Below, in pieces: positions 26,362 through 34,140 of a DNA stretch of 64,000 nucleotides. The notes under the pieces were generated by a model, which was not told where the DNA came from, did no database searches, and worked only from the letters and a program-made list of their open reading frames with translations. The position numbers and the translations under genes were made by a program. The stretch comes from Marininema mesophilum (GTDB lineage Bacteria > Bacillota > Bacilli > Thermoactinomycetales > DSM-45169). How positions within the stretch are numbered: position 1 is the first letter of the stretch; the number at the start of each line of letters is the position of its first letter. Location of the stretch: the NCBI RefSeq assembly GCF_900106775.1, contig NZ_FNNQ01000010.1, forward strand, positions 62,001-126,000. Direction: 5' to 3'.

Positions 26362-26454
26362 ATGAGTGTTATAAACCCTTTCTTTTTTCGATATACGAGT
26401 TTGACCCCCTTGAGACAAAAAGACCGACCATGTGGTCGGTCTTTTTGTCTCTAA
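26362..26454 (+). CDS. Possible 30-residue peptide overlapping a terminator
   Basis: ATG at 26362, eight bases after a near-perfect Shine-Dalgarno and ~66 bases after the start of transcription predicted from a consensus promoter. The peptide begins MSVINPFFFRYTSLTPLRQK and is basic with an aromatic cluster near the N-terminus. Its last third is encoded by the bidirectional terminator, and the stop TAA is at 26452-26454. This means full-length mRNA requires read-through, or the product is truncated. It may be a leader, a small toxin or a relic. Coding is unproven. Confidence 0.35.
   Translation: MSVINPFFFRYTSLTPLRQKDRPCGRSFCL
26412..26451. terminator. Bidirectional terminator
   Basis: GAGACAAAAAGACCGACC-atgt-GGTCGGTCTTTTTGTCTC, a perfect 18-bp stem with A/T tracts on both sides. 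It serves the minus-strand hydrolase gene and any plus-strand transcript from 26296. Confidence 0.9.
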
Positions 26455-26458
26455 AATT

Positions 26459-27298
26459 TTAGCTAAAAATTTTGCGGAAGAAATCGATGGTACTTTCCAA
26501 TGCTTCTCTTAAATAAAAAGTCTCCCCCTGGAAGGGATGAACGGCTCCAAAGGTATGATCAGCTCCAGGGATGGCATGTAGGGTGGAATGAGAAGATGCT
26601 TCATTCAGATGATGAGCCGCGTCAATAGGAACGGAAGTGTCATTCTCCCCGTGGATGATTAACAAAGGGCGATCATATTGGGTAAGACGCGTAAGGATAT
26701 CGTAATGTTCTGGGTTGGCATCCAGGTCTTCGAGGAGAGTTGCATTGATTGGCATTTGTTGTTTGGTACGTGCATTAGGTATATAGGCGCGTCCCTTTTC
26801 GCGCAACTCTTGTTTAAATGCTGGGGATAAAAAGTCGGGATGAGCGACGCTATTCCAAAGGGCGACGGCTTGGATTCGAGGTTCGTCTAGAGCGAAGAGG
26901 AGGCTACTCGCTCCGCCGCGACTATGGCCGATTATTCCAATCTGATTGGTATTCATATTAGCGGAGAAGGGCAATTTCCCTAAGAGGATGCCCTTCATTA
27001 CATGGGCCAGATCCTCTTGTTCATGACTGAAGGTATTTTGAGCAAACTTCTCTAGTTCACCAAAGGTAGAGGGGTCCTCTCCCACTCCGTTCATCGAAAA
27101 ATTGAAAGATATGACAGCAAATCCTGCTTTCGCTAAGGTTTCCGCAGCGTAGGGAAACAACCCCCAATCTTTAAATCCTTTAAATCCATGGCAGAGAATA
27201 AGGATCGGGTGGAGGCCTTCAGTCGATTGCACGCGAATATCTCCACGAATCACACGGTCTTCCTTTTTAAGGTCAATTAGAAAACTACGATGTTCCAT
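26459..27298 (-). CDS. Alpha/beta hydrolase (dienelactone hydrolase-like)
   Basis: 279 residues; the ATG at 27298 follows CAAAGGAGGATATCA. The alpha/beta hydrolase fold is shown by ILCHGFKGFKDWG (oxyanion region), the nucleophile elbow GHSRGG, the acidic residue in IIHGENDTSVP and the catalytic His in GADHTFG. There is no signal peptide, so it is cytoplasmic. Close relatives are annotated as acyl-esterases or dienelactone hydrolases; the substrate is unknown. It is monocistronic with the bidirectional terminator immediately after the stop. Confidence 0.88.
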   Translation of the reverse strand: MEHRSFLIDLKKEDRVIRGDIRVQSTEGLHPILILCHGFKGFKDWGLFPYAAETLAKAGFAVISFNFSMNGVGEDPSTFGELEKFAQNTFSHEQEDLAHVMKGILLGKLPFSANMNTNQIGIIGHSRGGASSLLFALDEPRIQAVALWNSVAHPDFLSPAFKQELREKGRAYIPNARTKQQMPINATLLEDLDANPEHYDILTRLTQYDRPLLIIHGENDTSVPIDAAHHLNEASSHSTLHAIPGADHTFGAVHPFQGETFYLREALESTIDFFRKIFS

Positions 27299-27437
27299 TG
27301 ATATCCTCCTTTGAGTGAATAGGTTCTTAAACGATGAATAGGGATCTCGCTTCTATTTTAACATCGGTTGTGTGAATTTTTCCTGATTGAACCTTTTCTG
27401 ACAATCCGATATAATAAGACAGCAAGTGAATAGAGTG

Positions 27438-27600
27438 GAAAGGTCTTCGCTGAAGGCGAATGAAAAAGGGAAACCGGTGAAAGTCCGGTGCGGTCCCGCC
27501 ACTGTAAATGGGGAGCGATACCACGAAAGCCACTGTCTATGGACGGGAAGGTGTGGTGGAGCGATGATCCATGAGCCAGGAGACCTGCCTTTCCATACGA
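27438..27600 (+). promoter_or_regulatory. Cobalamin riboswitch (B12 element)
   Basis: Conserved landmarks appear in order: AGGTCTTCGCTGAAGGCG start stem, GGGAAACCGGTGAAAGTCCGG, GCGGTCCCGCCACTGTAA, GGGAGCGAT, and the B12 box AGCCAGGAGACCTGCC (27574-27589). It binds adenosylcobalamin in the nascent mRNA. A terminator hairpin lies at 27675-27700, directly before btuF, so control is probably by transcription attenuation of the B12 uptake genes. Confidence 0.95.
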
Positions 27601-27661
27601 ATTCTTGCCAACCCTTCGAGGAGAGGGAGGTCAGGAGAGGACTGCTTTCAATTTATAAGCG

Positions 27662-27700
27662 TCTTACCCCTGCTCTTACCTTTATGGGTAAGTTTTTTTT
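27662..27700 (+). terminator. Attenuator hairpin of the cobalamin riboswitch
   Basis: CTTACC-tttat-GGGTAAG (27675-27692) followed by TTTTTTTT. An alternative 5' arm CTTACCC lies at 27663-27669 and could compete for the same 3' arm, allowing an antiterminated state. Confidence 0.75.
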
Positions 27701-27731
27701 GTTGGATTTATAGATGAGAGAGGATGAACTC

Positions 27732-28682
27732 ATGATGATGCAACGACGTTGGTGGGTAGGATTATTTGCTTTAATGATGGTGTTCGCAGCAGGTTGTGGG
27801 GCTACTAAGGATGCTAGTAAAGGTCATGAAGGGCATCAGGCGAAGCAGGAGCAGACAGGCTATCCTGTTAAACTGACAGATGATACAGGAAAAACAGTCA
27901 CCATTAAAAAACAACCCAAACGGATTGTTTCTCTGGTTCCTAGCATGACCGAAACGATCTATGCAGTAGGTAAAGGAGATAAGGTAGTTGGTGTAACGGC
28001 GAACGATGATTATCCTGCTAAAGTGAAGAAGCTTCCGAAAGTTGGAGATATGAATATCAATGCGGAAAAGGTTCTCTCTTTGAAACCAGATCTCGTACTT
28101 GCTTCTCCGATGGTAAAAAAGGAGACCCTCGATAAACTACGTAAGTTTGGTCTTACTGTCATCGCATATGAACCAACAAACCTCAAAGGTATTTACAAAC
28201 AGATTGAAGGTGTGGGAAAGGCTGCCGGCGTAGAAGCAAAGGCTGAGGATGTTGTGGCGAAGATGAAGAAAGATGAAGCATTGGCTAAAAAAGTGGCTGC
28301 CCAAGTTCCCAAGAAGAAACGCGTAAAAGTATGGATTGAAGTTTCCCCAGACCTGTATACAACAGGTCAAGGAACCTATATGGATGAGATGGTCACCCTT
28401 GCTGGTGGAGAAAACGTAGCTCATGATCAAAAAAGCTGGGTAAAACTCTCTGCAGAAAAAGTAGTGAAATACAACCCGGATGTGATTCTCTACACCTATG
28501 GAGGGAAATCCTCTCAGATTGCTAAACGCGGTAGTTGGAAAAGTGTTTCGGCGGTGAAGGAAAACCGAATTAAGGGATTGGATAGCAATACCACGACTCG
28601 GCCTGGCCCACGCGTGACAGAGGCACTCCTTGATATCTCTGAAGCGTTGTATCCTGATATCTATGCGAAAGTTGCAAAATGA
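27732..28682 (+). CDS. btuF: Vitamin B12-binding lipoprotein BtuF (ABC substrate-binding)
   Basis: 316 residues from the ATG at 27732 (RBS AGAGGATGAACTC). The signal peptide ends in VFAAGC, with Cys22 as lipid anchor. The periplasmic-binding-type-2 domain is typical of cobalamin and ferrisiderophore carriers: KRIVSLVPSMTETIYAVGKGDKVVGVT, LPKVGDMNINAEKVLSLKPDLVLAS, WIEVSPDLYTTGQGTYMDEMV and GPRVTEALLDISE, each read in part. It captures cobalamin at the cell surface and passes it to BtuC. The riboswitch directly upstream fixes the substrate. The stop overlaps the btuC start by four bases. Confidence 0.92.
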   Translation: MMMQRRWWVGLFALMMVFAAGCGATKDASKGHEGHQAKQEQTGYPVKLTDDTGKTVTIKKQPKRIVSLVPSMTETIYAVGKGDKVVGVTANDDYPAKVKKLPKVGDMNINAEKVLSLKPDLVLASPMVKKETLDKLRKFGLTVIAYEPTNLKGIYKQIEGVGKAAGVEAKAEDVVAKMKKDEALAKKVAAQVPKKKRVKVWIEVSPDLYTTGQGTYMDEMVTLAGGENVAHDQKSWVKLSAEKVVKYNPDVILYTYGGKSSQIAKRGSWKSVSAVKENRIKGLDSNTTTRPGPRVTEALLDISEALYPDIYAKVAK

Positions 28683-29722
28683 ATAGAGGAAATTGGGCGG
28701 GTCGGCTAATGGGCTGGTCCGCCCTTTGGCTACTATTGCTGATCGTGTCAATGGCCACCTCCGTCTCCGTCGGAAGTGCGGAGGTTCGCTTCGGAGATGT
28801 GTGGCAGGTGATTGCGGCTCATTTTTTGGGCAGAAGTGGCGCTCTAGATCCGGCGACGGATGCGATCATTTGGCAACTACGATTACCCCGTGTATTATTA
28901 GGGGCTTTGGTGGGAGCGGCTTTAGCCGGAGCAGGAGCGGTGTTTCAAGGGCTCTTAAAAAACCCCCTCGCTGACCCATTTATCCTCGGTGTCTCGTCTG
29001 GCTCGGCCCTGGGGGCGGCGATTGCGGTATTTACCGGATGGGGAGTAATATGGCTTGGAGGTTGGACGGTTCCTGTATGGGCGTTTCTCTTTGGGTGCTT
29101 GGCGTTGTTATTTGTATTACAGCTTTCTCGCTTAGGTGGACAGCTGCGGACGGATACTTTGATCCTTTCCGGTGTGGTGGTGCAGGCCTTCTTTGGAGCC
29201 ATGCTCACCTTTGTGATTGCGATGGCATCTCCCGTGGAAATTCAGCGCATTCAGTATTGGTTGATGGGAAGTATTGCCCTTCGTGAGTGGTCAGAGGCGA
29301 TAGTAATAGCCCCTTTTCTAATCCTTGGCATGATCACGGTATGGCTTATGAGCCGGTCCCTTAACCTCTTCGCTCTCGGAGAGCGCTCAGCAGGGCATTT
29401 AGGCATCTCTGTGCAACGTACACGTCTCACCTTACTTGTGGTGGCTACCCTGATGACAGCGGCGGCGGTCTCCGTATCAGGAACGATAGGTTTTGTGGGT
29501 TTCATCATTCCTCATATTATCAGGATGTTGACAGGGCCGGATCACCGTGTACTGCTACCGGTTTCCGCGCTAGCAGGAGCTGTTTTTCTAGTATGGGCAG
29601 ACACGCTGGCCCGCACAGTGTTGGATCCGCGTGAGTTACCCATCGGGGTAATTACTGCACTGATCGGAGGGCCATTCTTTGCTTGGCAATTACGACGGTA
29701 CACCCAGGGTCGCCAAGGGTAA
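28679..29722 (+). CDS. btuC: Vitamin B12 ABC transporter permease BtuC (FecCD family)
   Basis: 347 residues; ATGA overlap with btuF implies translational coupling. About ten hydrophobic helices match the FecCD family. Characteristic motifs are LRLPRVLLGALVGAALAGAGAVFQGLLKNPLADPFILGVSSGSALG (in parts), GTIGFVGFIIPHIIRM and GPDHR near the C-terminus. It forms the transmembrane channel of the cobalamin importer. Gene order F-C-D is standard for Bacillales. Confidence 0.93.
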   Translation: MNRGNWAGRLMGWSALWLLLLIVSMATSVSVGSAEVRFGDVWQVIAAHFLGRSGALDPATDAIIWQLRLPRVLLGALVGAALAGAGAVFQGLLKNPLADPFILGVSSGSALGAAIAVFTGWGVIWLGGWTVPVWAFLFGCLALLFVLQLSRLGGQLRTDTLILSGVVVQAFFGAMLTFVIAMASPVEIQRIQYWLMGSIALREWSEAIVIAPFLILGMITVWLMSRSLNLFALGERSAGHLGISVQRTRLTLLVVATLMTAAAVSVSGTIGFVGFIIPHIIRMLTGPDHRVLLPVSALAGAVFLVWADTLARTVLDPRELPIGVITALIGGPFFAWQLRRYTQGRQG

Positions 29723-29735
29723 GGAGGGAAAGCCC

Positions 29736-30551
29736 ATGTTAAAAGCGAAAGCATTGAAAAAGGCATACCAAGGCCAAGCCGTTCTCCATGGTGTGGACCT
29801 TGAGATCAAGCGAGGAGAGATTCTCGGTCTGCTGGGGCCAAATGGGAGCGGTAAGACGACGCTAGTACGGCTACTTTGTGGAGAAGAACCTCCTGATGAG
29901 GGGGTAGTATCAGTAGAGGGACGAGCCCTTGATGAATGCTCTCCCCGATCACGGGCAAAGAAAATGGCGGTTCTCCCCCAGGAGGGTCTCCCCAATGTCC
30001 CCTTCACAGTAGAAGAAGTCGTCATGATGGGGAGACACCCCCATCAGGGGATATGGCCATGGACAGGGTATGGTGATCGGAGAACCGTAGAGCGGGTGTT
30101 AACGGATACCCACCTGCTAGAAGATCGAAGGCGTCCGGTTGGACTTCTCTCGGGTGGAGAACGGCAACGGGTAGCTATCGCCAAAGCGATGGCCCAGGAG
30201 CCTGAACTGTTGTTTCTGGATGAACCTACGACCTACCTGGATATCGCTCATCAGATAGCCGTACTCGATCATATAAAAAGGTGGCAACGGGAATGTGGAT
30301 TGGCTGTTCTCGTGGTTTTTCATGATCTAAACCTAGCTGCTCAATACTGTGATCGGTTGGCCATCATGAAGGAGGGGGCAATTCTTCATACAGGTACACC
30401 GAAGGAGGTCATCAAGGGATCGATCATCCATGAGGTGTACGGTGTGGAGCCACTGATTATCCATCATCCAGTTAGTCATGTGCCTCAAGTCATTCTACAA
30501 TCGGGAGAATCACCACAAGGGGAGTTATCAGCCACAGTGATGTCAATGTAG
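29736..30551 (+). CDS. btuD: Vitamin B12 ABC transporter ATPase BtuD
   Basis: 271 residues from the ATG at 29736 (RBS AAGGAGGGAAAGCCC), 13 bp after btuC; the frame is open into btuC but that overlap is not needed. Walker A GPNGSGKTT, Q-loop LPQEG, signature LSGGERQRV, Walker B LLFLDEPTTYLDI and H-loop HDLNLA are all present. The C-terminal ~40 residues (GVEPLIIHHPVSHVPQV) are an extension common in FecE/BtuD-type subunits. It powers cobalamin import. Confidence 0.93.
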   Translation: MLKAKALKKAYQGQAVLHGVDLEIKRGEILGLLGPNGSGKTTLVRLLCGEEPPDEGVVSVEGRALDECSPRSRAKKMAVLPQEGLPNVPFTVEEVVMMGRHPHQGIWPWTGYGDRRTVERVLTDTHLLEDRRRPVGLLSGGERQRVAIAKAMAQEPELLFLDEPTTYLDIAHQIAVLDHIKRWQRECGLAVLVVFHDLNLAAQYCDRLAIMKEGAILHTGTPKEVIKGSIIHEVYGVEPLIIHHPVSHVPQVILQSGESPQGELSATVMSM

Positions 30552-30591
30552 AAAACTACCGATATATTGAGATCAGAGGGGGAAATGCGGG

Positions 30592-31149
30592 ATGAAGATC
30601 TACACACGTACAGGGGATGCAGGGCAGACAGGAGTTATCGGTGGCCGCGTAGATAAGGATGATATTCGCGTCACCGCTTATGGGACGACGGATGAGGTAA
30701 ACGCCTTTGTCAGTGAAGCCATCGTTCGGATGGATTCTGAGAAACATGCGGATATGATTCAGGATCTGACGGAAATTCAGCACGAGTTATTTGATGCCGG
30801 GGGAGATTTAGCTCAAGCAGGGAAAAAGCGTCAGTATAAGGTGACAGCAGAGATGGTTAGCCGTTTAGAGGAATGGATCGACCGTTATGACGCGGAGGCA
30901 CCTGCGATCCAGCGCTTTATCTTGCCTGGCGGGAGCCCCATTTCCTCTGCTCTCCATGTCTGTCGTGTTGTCACCCGCAGAGCGGAGCGACTTACAGTAA
31001 CCTTGTCCAGAGAACAAGAGACGAATGATGAAGTACGGCGATATCTCAACCGTCTCTCCGATTTTTTCTTCGCAATTGCTCGTGCGGCGAACGCTCGTGA
31101 TGGGGTCTCGGATACCGAGTACAAACGAGGTGGCCAAGTCTTCCGCTGA
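30592..31149 (+). CDS. Cob(I)alamin adenosyltransferase, PduO type
   Basis: 185 residues; the ATG at 30592 follows AGAGGGGGAAATGCGGG. Signature TRTGDAGQTGVIGG binds ATP at the N-terminus. Other PduO hallmarks are YGTTDEVNAFVSEA, LPGGSPISSALHVCRVVTRRAER in parts, and YLNRLSDFFFAIARAAN. It moves the adenosyl group of ATP to cob(I)alamin. Lying 40 bp after btuD with no terminator between, it is probably part of the riboswitch operon, so import and activation of B12 are produced together. Confidence 0.93.
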   Translation: MKIYTRTGDAGQTGVIGGRVDKDDIRVTAYGTTDEVNAFVSEAIVRMDSEKHADMIQDLTEIQHELFDAGGDLAQAGKKRQYKVTAEMVSRLEEWIDRYDAEAPAIQRFILPGGSPISSALHVCRVVTRRAERLTVTLSREQETNDEVRRYLNRLSDFFFAIARAANARDGVSDTEYKRGGQVFR

Positions 31150-31224
31150 TCCTGATGCACTTTCGTCCACCCCGAGAGTTTAGGTATACTGAGTGTGACC
31201 AATGAGGGGAGGATGTAGCTGATC

Positions 31225-31581
31225 ATGCTTACAATGTATCATTATCCAGCCTGTGGCACCTGTAAAAATGCACAAAAGTACCTAAAGGAGAAGGGTGTCT
31301 CCTTTGAGGAAAAACATATCGTCAACGAACCTCCTGCAAAGGACGAATTGAAGAGCTTGGTGGAGAAGAGCGGTCTACCACTGCAAAAGTTTTTCAACAC
31401 AAGCGGTAAAAAGTATCGCGAACTCAATTTGAAGGAGAAGTTGAAGGATATGGACGATGATGAGAAGCTAAGTCTTCTCGCCTCCGACGGCATGCTGATT
31501 AAGCGGCCGATTGTATCCGATGGTAGCAAAGTGACCGTAGGTTTTAAGGAAGATTCCTTTGCCGAGACCTGGGTGAAGTGA
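31225..31581 (+). CDS. ArsC/Spx-family thioredoxin-fold protein (YusI-like)
   Basis: 118 residues; the ATG at 31225 follows GGGAGGATGTAGCTGATC. The CxxC motif is Cys10-Gly-Thr-Cys13 in YPACGTCK, followed by ArsC-like LKEKGVSFEEKHIV, FFNTSGKKYRELNLKEKL and LIKRPIV. It lacks the P-loop of true LMW-type arsenate reductases and resembles B. subtilis YusI/MgsR/Spx relatives. Functions range from glutaredoxin-like reduction to RNA polymerase binding; which applies here is unknown. A terminator follows. Confidence 0.88.
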   Translation: MLTMYHYPACGTCKNAQKYLKEKGVSFEEKHIVNEPPAKDELKSLVEKSGLPLQKFFNTSGKKYRELNLKEKLKDMDDDEKLSLLASDGMLIKRPIVSDGSKVTVGFKEDSFAETWVK

Positions 31582-31597
31582 AGGTTAGGTAACTAAT

Positions 31598-31646
31598 AAG
31601 GGTTAGCTAAAGTAGGGATTAACCTGCGAGAGCTAACCCTTTAATT
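31598..31646 (+). terminator. Terminator after ArsC/Spx-like gene
   Basis: AGGGTTAGCT and AGCTAACCCT form a perfect 10-bp stem with a 22-base loop, then TTTAATTTG. Confidence 0.7.
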
Positions 31647-31687
31647 TGATCACACATGATTTCGTACTAATAATTTATAGTGTTCTT

Positions 31688-32620
31688 TTAAATATGAGGT
31701 GTCTCCTTATATCTTTTTTCATATCGAATTTCAAAGCCACGTGATAACAAAAAGAGAGCAAACATAACAATAGCAAAGGCGAGGATGGGAAAAAAAGGTA
31801 CCCAGGGTTGAAAACTGATCTGTTCTCTATACGCACTAATCAGCCCTCCCCATTCTGGGATTCTAGGGATCTGGACGACTTGTGAGTCTAGAGAGATGCT
31901 CTTTGTTCCACCAAAGAAAATATTAAAAACTCCTAATTGTCCGATAAGATTAAGAAGCACAATCATTTCCTGTAATGTTAGAATAACAAGGTTTTCTTTT
32001 AAAGCAGGGGCAATATGCTTTCTGATGATCCAAAGAGGATTCGCACCTAGGACGCGAGATGCAACAACCGATGGATTCTTATTGATTAGGCTGGTTTTTT
32101 TCGCAGTTACAGTAGCAATTGCAGGGATCCCAAACAAAGCGATTAGCCCACCTTGTAGGAGAAGTAACTGCCAAATGGGGATAGAGGGAATTCGGCTAAT
32201 ACTAATAAGTAAACAATAGAGAATAACGATAGCAGGCATACTACTAAGCAGTTCTAAGGGCTCTATGAACCTTTTTCCCCAGCGAGAAGTACCTAGCCAA
32301 AACCCAAGAGCAACTCCACTTATCATTCGGGTTAGTACGATTACGAACACAAGAAAAATGGTAATTCGTCCGCCATAAAGGATTAATGTGAAAAGGTCAT
32401 GCCCATGGGGTGTTGTCCCAAGCCAATGATCCTCTGTAGGTGGCGTTAAGGGTTCGGTAATTTTTGCACCCTTATCTGTAACCTCCATATCAAATTTTCG
32501 TAGAGAATCAGGGGTGTAAGACGTTAACAGCGGAGCAAAAAGAGTAGCTAGTATAACAACTAGGATGATTGAGAATCCAAGCCTCAAGCGCCAATTATAT
32601 TGTGCATTAATCAACGGCAT
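31688..32620 (-). CDS. Peptide/nickel ABC transporter permease (DppC/OppC type)
   Basis: About 310 residues from the ATG at 32620; the TTG at 32614 has better spacing to AAAAGGAGATAT and may be the true start. Five or six hydrophobic segments are present, together with the DppC-like sequence EDHWLGTTPHGHDLFTLILYGGRIT. The permease core sequence after SLINKNPSVVASRVLGANPLW fits the EAA loop of this family. It would pair with a DppB-type subunit, but the upstream partner is truncated and no binding protein or ATPase gene is adjacent. The transporter is probably non-functional unless subunits are encoded elsewhere. Confidence 0.8.
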   Translation of the reverse strand: MPLINAQYNWRLRLGFSIILVVILATLFAPLLTSYTPDSLRKFDMEVTDKGAKITEPLTPPTEDHWLGTTPHGHDLFTLILYGGRITIFLVFVIVLTRMISGVALGFWLGTSRWGKRFIEPLELLSSMPAIVILYCLLISISRIPSIPIWQLLLLQGGLIALFGIPAIATVTAKKTSLINKNPSVVASRVLGANPLWIIRKHIAPALKENLVILTLQEMIVLLNLIGQLGVFNIFFGGTKSISLDSQVVQIPRIPEWGGLISAYREQISFQPWVPFFPILAFAIVMFALFLLSRGFEIRYEKRYKETPHI

Positions 32621-33210
32621 ATCTCCTTTTGAGCACATAATTTAGAAGGTGCAAAATCAGATACGTAACTAAATAAAGAAGCAAAAAGCCAAACAATGTA
32701 TTGGCTAGAATAGAGTAGTCTCTATTCCCTGAGTTAGCTAGAAAGTAAGTAAATCCAGGGGAGCGAAATAAATATTCTATGACCATTAGATTCCCTAACA
32801 TGATTGAGGCAATTTTCCCTAAATCAGCGCGGAGAAAAGGAAGTACATTCCGAACGACATGGTTGGAGTATATCTCTTTTTTTGTTAACCCTTTTGCTTT
32901 GGCTAATAGAATGTAGTCCTCAGATAAAACTTGTGTGACCTGTAAAGAGACTGTACGGATGACATACATTAGCGGTACCCATATTATACTGATTGCAGGA
33001 AGGAGCAGAGCTTCTTCTCCGTTTACTGAGGCAGTTTCAGCAAACAGAATCTGCGTCTGGGTGTATAACCAAACAATCAGTAGTTGCAATAACAATGCAA
33101 TTGTAAAATCAGAAAAAACGGACATAAACCCTACCGTGTCTTTAAGCCACCCAGGTGCTCGGGCTACAATTACTCCCAAAAAAAGACCTAGAAGAAGAGC
33201 AACAGCGCAT
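32607..33210 (-). pseudogene. 5'-truncated DppB-type permease remnant
   Basis: The open frame from a TTG at 33179 encodes 190 residues matching only the C-terminal two thirds of a DppB-type permease (SIIWVPLMYVIRTVSLQ, DYILLAKAKGLTKKEIYSNHVVRN, GNLMVIEYLFRSPG). Hydrophobic coding (AVALLLGLFLGVIVAR) continues upstream in the same frame to a TAA just before 33209. An excellent site, AGAGGAGGATATTTA, precedes an ATG at 33210, but that ATG is in another frame and gives only ~22 residues. A T7 run (33178-33184) lies where a one-base loss would join the frames. About 100 N-terminal residues are missing. Confidence 0.7.
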
Positions 33211-33714
33211 TAAATATCCTCCTCTTTTTAATGTAATAGTTCCTATTCATCATCACCTCTCAGGAGACTCCATATCTAAACTTTAATGGTCTTATATTAC
33301 TAATATATATTTTATTAAATAGATTGAATAGAGTTTTTTATTTGATAACCATGTAAAAAAGCGAATCACAAATAGGATGCCTCTTTGTGATTCGCTTTTT
33401 TACTGTGCCTATTATGGGTCTTTTTTATAGAGTCAGTAAATCATCAAGAAAAAAATAATGAAAATAATTCCTATATAAATCATGGTGGTATTTAACAATG
33501 GATTGATAAAAACAATGGAAGAATGAGTCTCGCGCAGAAGGTGATATTTTAATAATTAGTCAGATTGAATATATTTACAGTGCAATTGAATAGAAATTAT
33601 CCTTATCATGATGATCTATAATAAAAATTTTTAATAATAAATTTTGATGGAAAAAGAACTATATTATGGTATAATTGCAAAGAAGTTAAATTTAAATTAA
33701 AGGAGATGATTTGA
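33211..33714. other. AT-rich gene-free region upstream of cationic protein gene
   Basis: About 500 bases without a credible gene. It contains one strong bidirectional hairpin (33355-33401) and, near its end, TATAAT at 33670-33675 as -10 for the secreted protein, with only a poorly spaced TTGATG upstream. The rest is A/T-rich with no recognised repeat. Confidence 0.6.
33355..33401. terminator. Bidirectional terminator hairpin
   Basis: AAAAAAGCGAATCACAAA and TTTGTGATTCGCTTTTTT form a perfect 18-bp stem with an 11-base loop. No gene ends immediately before it on the plus strand, which suggests deletion of a gene here. Confidence 0.8.
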
Positions 33715-34071
33715 TTGTTAAAGAAAACTGTTGTTGGAGTAGTAGCGTCTACCTTAATGTTTGTCGGTTTCTCTTATCAAGCAAGTGCTTATGACAAAGT
33801 TATTAATGCATATAACACAAAGGGAGGGCATGATCAAGATAGTGATTATTTTAAAAAGGGAAAAATTGATGTCTTTTACAAAAATAAAGGTGGACATGGT
33901 AAGATGAGGCATGAATTTACCCGGCAAATTAACCGCTGGCCTGATGACCTAATTTGGGCTAAGAATAGTAAGAGCAAGTCTAAAGGTGGAGCGAAACGTA
34001 CTGCAACTCATAATAGTTATTACTATGTAGAAGTGGATGGTGGTAACGGGTATACAAAAGCTTATCGTTAG
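33715..34071 (+). CDS. Small secreted cationic protein (bacteriocin candidate)
   Basis: 118 residues from the TTG at 33715, seven bases after AAAGGAGATGA. A signal peptide (LKKTVVGVVASTLMFVGFS) ends in QASA, giving a mature protein of about 93 residues starting YDKV. The mature part has no cysteine, 19 Lys/Arg against 10 Asp/Glu, two KGGH segments (about 36-39 and 58-61), and a C-terminus rich in Tyr (NSYYYVEV). No family is recognised; there is only faint similarity in layout to lactococcin 972. It stands directly upstream of an ABC system, from which it is separated by a terminator. An exported antimicrobial or signalling protein is an inference. Confidence 0.7.
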   Translation: MLKKTVVGVVASTLMFVGFSYQASAYDKVINAYNTKGGHDQDSDYFKKGKIDVFYKNKGGHGKMRHEFTRQINRWPDDLIWAKNSKSKSKGGAKRTATHNSYYYVEVDGGNGYTKAYR

Positions 34072-34073
34072 TA

Positions 34074-34118
34074 TTAAACAAAAAGGGTGTTGACATAGTC
34101 AACGCCCTTTTTGTTTAA
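34074..34118 (+). terminator. Terminator between cationic protein and ABC genes
   Basis: TTAAACAAAAAGGGTGTTGAC and GTCAACGCCCTTTTTGTTTAA, one mismatch in an otherwise ~20-bp stem. It could let a small fraction of transcripts run into the ABC genes, giving high peptide and low transporter output. Confidence 0.85.
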
Positions 34119-34140
34119 TAAAAGTAAATATAAAGATTGG

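Noticed and set aside
28137..28751. Open frame antisense to btuF/btuC
   Set aside because: Shadow of well-supported coding sequence on the other strand, with no site or recognisable motif.
33715..34071. Assignment of the cationic protein to the lactococcin 972 family
   Set aside because: The characteristic spaced Tyr/His pattern and the DUF1430-type partner are absent; only general size and C-terminal Tyr residues are shared.
34111..34140. TTG at 34111 as start of the M1-fusion permease
   Set aside because: It falls inside the terminator stem of the preceding gene and has no ribosome-binding site.
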